A DNA stretch of 11,372 nucleotides from an uncultured Bacilli bacterium (GTDB lineage: Bacteria > Bacillota_I > Bacilli_A > RF39 > UBA660): NCBI GenBank assembly GCA_947588665.1, contig CANPYU010000025.1, positions 1 to 11,372 of the forward strand. The letters run 5' to 3'. Positions 6,959-11,372 of the stretch are shown here, piece by piece. Under the pieces are notes generated by a model. It worked only from the letters and a program-made list of their open reading frames with translations, was not told where the DNA came from and ran no database searches. A program made the translations under genes and the position numbers. The stretch's first letter is position 1; every line of letters starts with the position of its first letter.

Positions 6959-8748
6959 ATTTTTCTAACTCTTGTTTTTCCTTTTAATTCTTCATAAATT
7001 TTATTAAAATAATTATAATCAATTTTAGTGGCATTTAAATAAGGAATATTATCAGTTAAAATAAAATCTGATGGTATTTCAAATGGATATAAACTTCCAC
7101 TATTTACAATTAAAGATTTCATTTTTTCTTCATCCATATCATTTACATCATTAGGAATTAAAAATGCTACAAACTCTTCCCAAGAACGACCAGTCTCCGT
7201 CATAATAATTGCACAATCTTTGATGAAAGGTAAAGCTCTAATTTTAGCTTCAATGGTATCTAAAGAAAATTTAAAATCTTCTCTTGTTACTACTCTTGTC
7301 GTTCTTCCTGTTATATGCACAAATCCATTTTCATCCATATAACCTAAATCCTTAGTATCAAACCATTCTTCTCCATCACTTGTATATGTTTTAGCTTTTA
7401 AAGATTCTTCTAATAAATTTTCATAATGTTTAAATCTACTATCACTTTGCTCAAAAACAAGTCCTATTTTTCCTGGTTCTACTAATTCATGTGTATCTTT
7501 ATCCACAAATATTAAATTAGTTCCAATAACTGGATATCCTGCACTACCATTTATATTTTTTTGATTGCTATTAGCCGTAATTGCCCCTGCAAATTCATTC
7601 TGCCCATAAGCATTGCAAATTTCTCCTTGATAGCCTTTAGCTCGTGCTATCTCTATCATTTTATCTAGCTCTTCCTTATCCATTTTAGAACCAGCACCCA
7701 TAATTGTTCCAATATAAGACATATCTTTAATTTCCTCATCACTCATAATAAGTCTAATAAATACTGGTGCTGTAAATGTACTAACTTTAGCATCTTTTCT
7801 TAAATTATATTTTTCTTTGTAAGCTGGAAAATCTTTAATAAAACCATTTAATTTATTAGATAAATCAGGTGTTCCATTTCCTCCAATTGACACTACTTCC
7901 GCTCCACTTAAAATACCTGTATATAAAGTTGTAACTAATCCTAAACCAATTTGTGAAGGTATATTTTTAATTAATACATCACCATCACCAATAGGATAAT
8001 CAACAAAAAGCATTTTCTGAGCTGCAGAATTAACACTAAAATCTGTATGACTAATAGGTTTAGCCGGTCCTGTAGTTCCACTACTATTAATAATTAAAGT
8101 AACTTTTCCCTCTTTATATTCTGCTGCATTCTTAACTATATTTTTACTCTTATATAATTCTTCATAAAGCATAATATCGTTATGCTCTTCTTTTGCATTT
8201 GCTACAACTACTTTAATTCCTTTTTCGTTAATAATCGGATTAAGAGGTAAAAAACACTCATCCATAACTATTAAATCTAAATTACATTCTTCAACATTAT
8301 GTTTCATATTAGGAACTGCTTTCATATAATCAATATACTTACTAATTGCTCCCAATTTACTTATAGCTAAAAAATTAACTACTTCTTCAATACTTCCATT
8401 AAGCATAATTCCAACCATGGAATTTTCTTTAATTCCTATTTCGTTTAAACCATTTGCAGCTTTATCTACAAGCTCTAAAACTTCTCTATGAGTATATCTT
8501 TTTTTACTTTCTAAAACATATACTGCCGCCTCATCTAAATGCTCTAAAGCATAATTTTTATAAGTCGTATAAAAAGTATTATGTACATCAAAATAAGCTT
8601 TCTCATTATCTCGATAATTAACTGTCCAAGGTTTATCATAATAAATTGAACCAGTAAGTGGTCCTTGTATTTTTCCTAGATGTAAATCCCTTAAATATAA
8701 GTCTCTAACTATCATATGACTTAAATTTTTTTCAATTCGATAATTCAT
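6949..8748 (-). CDS. AMP-forming acyl/aryl-CoA ligase-like protein (ANL superfamily)
   Basis: This 599-residue adenylate-forming enzyme should activate a carboxylic acid with ATP and pass it to CoA or another thiol. It has the phosphate loop SSGTTGPAK (222-230), NAYGQNE (379-385, A5 region), DTKDLG (464-469, A7), GRTTR (481-485, A8 hinge start) and Lys575 in NATKIDY (A10). The hinge and A10 region differ from the usual GR..IK..G and SGK patterns, and A5 has Asn where Thr is usual. This looks like a diverged subfamily with an unknown substrate. An N-terminal extension of about 60 residues precedes the usual start of the fold. GGAGG lies nine bases before the ATG. No carrier protein, thioesterase or lipid gene is adjacent. 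It is transcribed divergently from the XRE regulator. Confidence 0.85.
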   Translation of the reverse strand: MNYRIEKNLSHMIVRDLYLRDLHLGKIQGPLTGSIYYDKPWTVNYRDNEKAYFDVHNTFYTTYKNYALEHLDEAAVYVLESKKRYTHREVLELVDKAANGLNEIGIKENSMVGIMLNGSIEEVVNFLAISKLGAISKYIDYMKAVPNMKHNVEECNLDLIVMDECFLPLNPIINEKGIKVVVANAKEEHNDIMLYEELYKSKNIVKNAAEYKEGKVTLIINSSGTTGPAKPISHTDFSVNSAAQKMLFVDYPIGDGDVLIKNIPSQIGLGLVTTLYTGILSGAEVVSIGGNGTPDLSNKLNGFIKDFPAYKEKYNLRKDAKVSTFTAPVFIRLIMSDEEIKDMSYIGTIMGAGSKMDKEELDKMIEIARAKGYQGEICNAYGQNEFAGAITANSNQKNINGSAGYPVIGTNLIFVDKDTHELVEPGKIGLVFEQSDSRFKHYENLLEESLKAKTYTSDGEEWFDTKDLGYMDENGFVHITGRTTRVVTREDFKFSLDTIEAKIRALPFIKDCAIIMTETGRSWEEFVAFLIPNDVNDMDEEKMKSLIVNSGSLYPFEIPSDFILTDNIPYLNATKIDYNYFNKIYEELKGKTRVRKMEN

Positions 8749-8775
8749 AAAAAATTTCCTCCATAAACTAATCTA

Positions 8776-8804
8776 ACTATATAATATATTTTTATATAAA
8801 TCAA
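8776..8804 (-). promoter_or_regulatory. promoter of the AMP-ligase gene
   Basis: On the - strand, TTGATT (8804-8799), a 17-bp spacer and TATAGT (8781-8776). The predicted start is about 20 bases before the ligase ATG. The palindrome at 8820-8841 lies 15 bp upstream of this -35. Confidence 0.5.
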
Positions 8805-8811
8805 TATTTTA

Positions 8812-8841
8812 TTGCATTCATTGTATCATATATGATACAAT
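8812..8841 (+). promoter_or_regulatory. promoter of the XRE regulator gene
   Basis: TTGCAT (8812-8817), 18 bp, then the extended -10 TGA-TACAAT (8836-8841). The expected start is near 8848, downstream of the ATG at 8843. This supports translation from the ATG at 8861. Confidence 0.55.
8820..8841. promoter_or_regulatory. 22-bp perfect palindrome, likely repressor operator
   Basis: The core TTGTATCATATATGATACAA (8821-8840) is a perfect 20-bp palindrome, and one more matching pair on each side makes 22 bp. It fills the spacer and -10 box of the XRE gene promoter, the usual place for an autorepressor operator. It could also influence the divergent ligase promoter. Confidence 0.75.
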
Positions 8842-8860
8842 AATGACGGTGACTTTACTT

Positions 8861-9124
8861 ATGAGATATGATCCTAGTTATGTTGACTACTCTTATGATG
8901 GTGAACTTTTAAATGAAGCCTTTATCAAAGATTTTATTAGATTTCGCAAAGAAAATAATTTAACCCAAGATTTATTTGCTAAATTCTCTAATGTTTCTCG
9001 CGAAAAAATAGCTCGAATTGAAAATGGTAGCCATTCGCCAAGTATTTTAAGTTTATTAAAAATATTAGGTCCTATTGGTTATACTATAAAAATTGAAAAA
9101 GTTAATCAGACAAAAAGATATTAA
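8861..9124 (+). CDS. XRE-family HTH regulator, antitoxin-like (87 aa)
   Basis: This small DNA-binding protein has one HTH_3 domain (about residues 22-75: IKDFIRFRKENNLTQDLFAKFSNVSREKIARIENG and following, in part). The C-terminal strand GYTIKIEKV is typical of HigA-like antitoxins. The N-terminal segment, MRYDPSYVDYSYDGE, also resembles such antitoxins. I place the start at 8861. GGTGA (8848-8852) is eight bases ahead, whereas ATG at 8843 lacks an SD and lies upstream of the predicted transcription start. No HigB/RelE-type toxin gene is adjacent, so it is an orphan or a plain regulator. The palindrome in its promoter suggests autoregulation and perhaps control of the divergent ligase gene. 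Confidence 0.85.
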   Translation: MRYDPSYVDYSYDGELLNEAFIKDFIRFRKENNLTQDLFAKFSNVSREKIARIENGSHSPSILSLLKILGPIGYTIKIEKVNQTKRY

Positions 9125-9128
9125 CTAA

Positions 9129-9157
9129 TTGTTCAAATTATTTTTATATGTTAAAAT
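9129..9157 (+). promoter_or_regulatory. nitroreductase promoter with extended -10
   Basis: TTGTTC (9129-9134), a 17-bp spacer that includes TGT, then TAAAAT (9152-9157). It lies just after the XRE gene stop and gives a leader of about 18 nt. Confidence 0.5.
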
Positions 9158-9181
9158 ATAATTAAAATAAGGAGAATATTT

Positions 9182-9697
9182 ATGGAATTAACTGAAGTAA
9201 TTAAAAATAGAAGAAGCATAAGGCACTTTAATAAAGAAAAATTATCAAAAGAAACAATCACTAAAATTTTAACTAGTGGCCTTTTAGCTCCCTCTGCCAA
9301 AAACCGTCAACCCTGGAATTTTATTGTTATAACAAATGAAGATCTAAAAAAAGAAATTGGCAAGTTATTAGCCGCCAAAACTACCGATGAGACAAATCTT
9401 ACTTGTGAAGTAATTAAAGAAAGTGAAGCTCTTATTCTTGTTTTTGGAGATATTGAACATGAAATTTTTGATACTATCTCCATTGGTGCCTGCATTGAAA
9501 ACATGATACTAGAAGCTTATAACTTAAATGTTGGCTCACTTTGGATTGGCTTTATTCTTCAAATTGAAGAAGAACTAAAAAAGAAATTTAACACTAATAA
9601 AAAACTAATCTCCGCGGTTGCTTTAGGATATACTGACTCATTCCCTAAAGCTCGTCAAAGAAAAACTTTAGAAGAATGTACTAAATGGTATAACTAG
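9182..9697 (+). CDS. FMN-dependent nitroreductase family protein
   Basis: This is a 171-residue cytosolic flavoprotein of the nitroreductase fold, likely an NAD(P)H-dependent reductase. Family landmarks are the FMN phosphate-binding NRRSIRHF (9-16), APSAKNRQPW (36-45), GSLWIG (118-123) and ALGY (147-150) near the C-terminus. The size matches the short, single-domain members that work as homodimers. The SD AAGGAG (9169-9174) lies seven bases before the ATG. It has its own promoter, and no terminator is visible before the next gene. The physiological substrate cannot be told from sequence: nitro compounds, quinones, flavins and thiopeptide-type oxidations all occur in this family. Confidence 0.9.
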   Translation: MELTEVIKNRRSIRHFNKEKLSKETITKILTSGLLAPSAKNRQPWNFIVITNEDLKKEIGKLLAAKTTDETNLTCEVIKESEALILVFGDIEHEIFDTISIGACIENMILEAYNLNVGSLWIGFILQIEEELKKKFNTNKKLISAVALGYTDSFPKARQRKTLEECTKWYN

Positions 9698-9708
9698 TTT
9701 ATTAAATG

Positions 9709-9737
9709 TATGCAAAAATCTAAAAATCTGATATAAT
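9709..9737 (+). promoter_or_regulatory. promoter of the cation diffusion facilitator gene
   Basis: A strong extended -10, TGA-TATAAT (9729-9737), has only a weak -35 (TATGCA, 9709-9714, 17-bp spacing). I saw no Mn-sensing riboswitch-like structure in the short leader. Confidence 0.5.
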
Positions 9738-9768
9738 ATAGTAACAATTAAAATAATAAGGTGATATA

Positions 9769-10653
9769 ATGAATAGATATGAAAATACTAAAAAAGTAGG
9801 TTTTTTAGGAATAATAGGTAATTTATTTTTGCTTATTATTAAATTAATTGTTGCTGGAGCAAGTAAAAGTAAAGCCATGCTTGCAGACGCGATAAATTCT
9901 GCTGGTGATATTTTTTCATCTCTAATGACTTATATAGGAAACAAAATTGCAAGCACTCCCAGTGATGATGATCATAATTTTGGTCATGGTAAAGCAGAAT
10001 ATATTTTCTCTATGCTTATCAGTATTTTTATGTTAATAATTGCAATAAAAATATTTTCTGATTCTTTAATTTCTATTCTTACCAAAAAAGAAATAATTTT
10101 TTCTTATTACTTAATTATTGTTTGTCTTATAACAATATTAACTAAAATAGGTTTATATTTATATTGTAAAGAAGCCTACAAAAAACATACTAACATTTTA
10201 ATTAAAGCTAGTATGAAAGATCATCGTAATGATGCCATATTAACAATAGGTACTCTTATATCTATAATATTAAGCAACCATGGTTTTTATTATGCAGATG
10301 GCATCTTTGGCTCTATTACCTCTATTTATATATTTATAAGTGGCTTAAATATATTTTTAGAAAGTTATAAAGTTTTAATGGATGTCTCTTTAGATAACGA
10401 AACCAAAGAAAATATTATTAATTTTATATTAAAAAATAAAGATGTTTTAAATATATCTGACTTTAATACAGTTGCTACTGGATATAAGTATATTGCTATA
10501 TTAACTATTAATGTTGATGGTAATCTAAATACTTTTACCTCTCATAAAATCGCGGATAATCTTGAAAAAGAAATAACTGAAAAATATCGTAAAATATATA
10601 AAGTTATAATTCATGTTAATCCAGTTTTGAAAGACGAAACAAAAGCTCCCTAA
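9769..10653 (+). CDS. cation diffusion facilitator, likely Mn2+ exporter
   Basis: This 294-residue CDF transporter has six hydrophobic segments, at about 12-30, 35-55, 78-102, 112-132, 152-170 and 176-200. A cytosolic ferredoxin-like C-terminal domain follows (about 205-290). It would export a divalent metal against protons as a dimer. The transport site reads Asn43-Asp47 in helix 2 (ADAINSAGD) and Asp151-Asp155 in helix 5 (DHRND). This NDDD set is described for manganese CDFs such as pneumococcal MntE, unlike the HDHD or DDHD sets of zinc exporters. DHNFGHGKAE (68-77) is the usual loop signature. GGTGAT sits three bases before the ATG. Its 3' end overlaps the convergent ferritin-like gene by 38 bp. 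Mn specificity is inferred from the motif only. Confidence 0.9.
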   Translation: MNRYENTKKVGFLGIIGNLFLLIIKLIVAGASKSKAMLADAINSAGDIFSSLMTYIGNKIASTPSDDDHNFGHGKAEYIFSMLISIFMLIIAIKIFSDSLISILTKKEIIFSYYLIIVCLITILTKIGLYLYCKEAYKKHTNILIKASMKDHRNDAILTIGTLISIILSNHGFYYADGIFGSITSIYIFISGLNIFLESYKVLMDVSLDNETKENIINFILKNKDVLNISDFNTVATGYKYIAILTINVDGNLNTFTSHKIADNLEKEITEKYRKIYKVIIHVNPVLKDETKAP

Positions 10654-11128
10654 AGCATTCAATATGCTTTTTTTCATCTAATATAATTCTATATAATAGT
10701 GCTTTAATATATTTATCATTAATTATCTTAATATGTTGTTCATATTTTCTAATTGTATTTTTCTCTAACCTTATATTGTATATAAGCATCTTTTTTATAT
10801 CATCTTCATAATTAACAAAACTTCCACTGTAATATAAATAGTAATTAGTTTTCTTATCTAAAAATTTAAATATTGGTTTACCACCCAATAAAGTAATAAT
10901 CTTACCAAGTAACTCTAAATGTTTCATTTCAACCATTGCTATTTTCTTTAATACTTGAGCAAAATACTCATATTCATTAAATTTATTTAAATATTCATAG
11001 ATATACTGATTAATCGCATTTTCTTCTCCATTAAAACCTGTATAATCTTCTAATAATATATTAGCATAATCTAAATTTTTATTTTCTACTTTAACTAAAG
11101 GATAAGGAATATTTAATCTACATTCCAT
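10616..11128 (-). CDS. ferritin-like di-iron protein (rubrerythrin/ferritin superfamily)
   Basis: This 170-residue, all-helical protein carries the two-carboxylate/two-ExxH pattern of a ferritin-like di-metal site. It has Glu35/Glu36 in helix 1, VEMKH (Glu67, His70) in helix 2, Glu122 in helix 3 and LDEKKH (Glu152, His155) in helix 4. It has no rubredoxin-type CxxC tail. The N-terminal ECRLNIPYPLVKVE and an insert between helices 2 and 3 (about 85-108) recall clostridial ferritin-like proteins of unknown role. A role in peroxide or iron/manganese handling is inferred. I place the start at 11128, where GGGTGAT lies three bases upstream as in the neighbouring transporter. An upstream in-frame ATG at 11182 has no SD. 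The 3' end overlaps the transporter gene tail to tail. Confidence 0.75.
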   Translation of the reverse strand: MECRLNIPYPLVKVENKNLDYANILLEDYTGFNGEENAINQYIYEYLNKFNEYEYFAQVLKKIAMVEMKHLELLGKIITLLGGKPIFKFLDKKTNYYLYYSGSFVNYEDDIKKMLIYNIRLEKNTIRKYEQHIKIINDKYIKALLYRIILDEKKHIECFRELLFRLSKLD

Positions 11129-11167
11129 AATATCACCCATTAAACTATATTCTAAAACAAAAAATAC

Positions 11168-11197
11168 TTGCATTTTATACATGATTTAGTATATAAT
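11168..11197 (+). promoter_or_regulatory. promoter of the right-hand antisense RNA
   Basis: TTGCAT (11168-11173), an 18-bp spacer and a consensus TATAAT (11192-11197). The predicted start is near 11204. No + strand ORF of note follows within the window, so it most likely drives a short RNA. Confidence 0.6.
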
Positions 11198-11225
11198 ATA
11201 AACAGGACAAACAAAAAGAGGCACT

Positions 11226-11286
11226 TTGTTGGTGTTCTCAGTCCAATATTGTTGGTTTTGAACACCTAACAAATTGTAGGTGTTCT
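11226..11286. repeat. triplet of a 12-nt element (direct, inverted, direct)
   Basis: TTGTTGGTGTTCT (11226-11238) and TTGTAGGTGTTCT (11274-11286) differ at one base. GAACACCTAACAA (11260-11272) is the inverse copy between them. The middle copy can pair with either neighbour but not both. Confidence 0.7.
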
Positions 11287-11292
11287 ATTTTT
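11260..11292 (+). terminator. intrinsic terminator of the right-hand small RNA
   Basis: GAACACCTA (11260-11268), an eight-base loop, TAGGTGTTC (11277-11285), then TATTTTTAT. This is a perfect 9-bp stem with a U-rich tail on the + strand. The - strand side lacks a T run, so this is chiefly a rightward terminator. Confidence 0.65.
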
Positions 11293-11299
11293 ATATTAG

Positions 11300-11359
11300 T
11301 TATTTTAAAATTCTGGCAACAAGTACCAAAATCAAAACAAGTACAATCAAGTACTCCAT
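11300..11359 (-). CDS. 19-aa membrane peptide, candidate type I toxin
   Basis: The ORF encodes MEYLIVLVLILVLVARILK. Apart from a Glu near the start and Arg/Lys near the end, it is a continuous run of Leu, Val and Ile able to span a membrane. AAGGAG (11364-11369) lies four bases before the ATG. The size and composition match very short type I toxins such as Ibs (18-19 residues) and the hydrophobic cores of other membrane-depolarising peptides. I know of no family with this exact sequence. Its transcript would run leftward into a region complementary to the predicted + strand RNA (11204-11294). Its promoter lies beyond the window. The low-complexity sequence means chance cannot be excluded. Confidence 0.5.
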   Translation of the reverse strand: MEYLIVLVLILVLVARILK

Positions 11360-11372
11360 AACTCTCCTTAAA

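Larger units (their letters stand above)
11204..11294 (+). ncRNA. predicted small RNA, antisense to a 19-codon ORF transcript
   Basis: A good promoter and a clear terminator define an RNA of about 90 nt. It contains a small CCAA/TTGG hairpin (11243-11246 with 11252-11255). It also has three copies of a 12-nt element: direct at 11226-11238 and 11274-11286 (TTGTTGGTGTTCT and TTGTAGGTGTTCT) and inverted at 11260-11272 (GAACACCTAACAA). It is complementary to the expected 3' UTR of the convergent ORF at 11300-11359. This fits a type I antitoxin RNA. It could instead be a leader/attenuator for a gene beyond the window edge. Confidence 0.5.

Noticed and set aside
9307..9504. 65-codon - strand ORF in the nitroreductase gene
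   Set aside because: Shadow frame within a confident gene.
11129..11182. N-terminal extension of 18 residues on the ferritin-like protein (start at 11182)
   Set aside because: No SD precedes that ATG, the extension is not typical of the fold, and it runs into the + strand RNA promoter. GGGTGAT directly supports the start at 11128.
1..11372. CRISPR array, tRNA or rRNA genes, insertion sequences or prophage genes
   Set aside because: I saw no regularly spaced repeats, no transposase or integrase coding sequence, and no tRNA cloverleaf or rRNA segments.
1..11372. Alternative genetic code (TGA as Trp)
   Set aside because: All genes are full length under the standard bacterial code with TGG for Trp. 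The lack of TGA stops is expected from so few genes in AT-rich DNA.

Overview
The window is about 11.4 kb of very AT-rich DNA. Shine-Dalgarno (SD) sites are strong (AAGGAG, GGAGG, GGTGAT), many -10 boxes are extended (TGN before TATAAT or TAAAAT), and the protein families are typical of low-GC Bacillota. Every gene reads through in the standard bacterial code with Trp as TGG, and all stops are TAA or TAG. This fits a low-GC Bacillota (Firmicutes) chromosome, perhaps an uncultured gut Bacilli or Clostridia lineage. The exact lineage is inference.

Layout from left to right. Positions 1-190 hold a compact locus that looks like a type I toxin-antitoxin module: a 33-codon hydrophobic ORF with a strong SD on the + strand, and a predicted antisense RNA of about 90 nt on the - strand with its own promoter, 5' hairpin and intrinsic terminator. 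Then come three + strand genes: an AsnB-type glutamine-dependent amidotransferase, a membrane-anchored GH25 muramidase, and a class I glutamine amidotransferase/C26 hydrolase. They end at a bidirectional terminator near 4180-4208. On the - strand are two phosphorelay genes: a seven-helix hybrid histidine kinase (HK-REC) and an HPt-REC protein, with no output domain between them. Next on the - strand is an AMP-forming acyl/aryl-CoA-ligase-like enzyme with its own terminator. It is divergent from a small XRE repressor (antitoxin-like) whose promoter carries a perfect 22-bp palindrome. A nitroreductase and a Mn-type cation diffusion facilitator follow on the + strand. The transporter gene overlaps tail to tail, by 38 bp, a - strand ferritin-like di-iron protein gene.

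The right edge (about 11165-11372) holds a second type I toxin-antitoxin-like locus. A 19-codon ORF on the - strand encodes an almost entirely hydrophobic peptide. It faces a predicted + strand RNA of about 90 nt with a good promoter and a terminator. This RNA carries three copies (two direct, one inverted) of a 12-nt element that can fold in two mutually exclusive ways.

The gene-level annotation is mostly housekeeping or accessory metabolism with confident family calls. The most novel material is at the two ends, in small-peptide/antisense-RNA loci that ordinary gene callers would miss. Both remain predictions from sequence.
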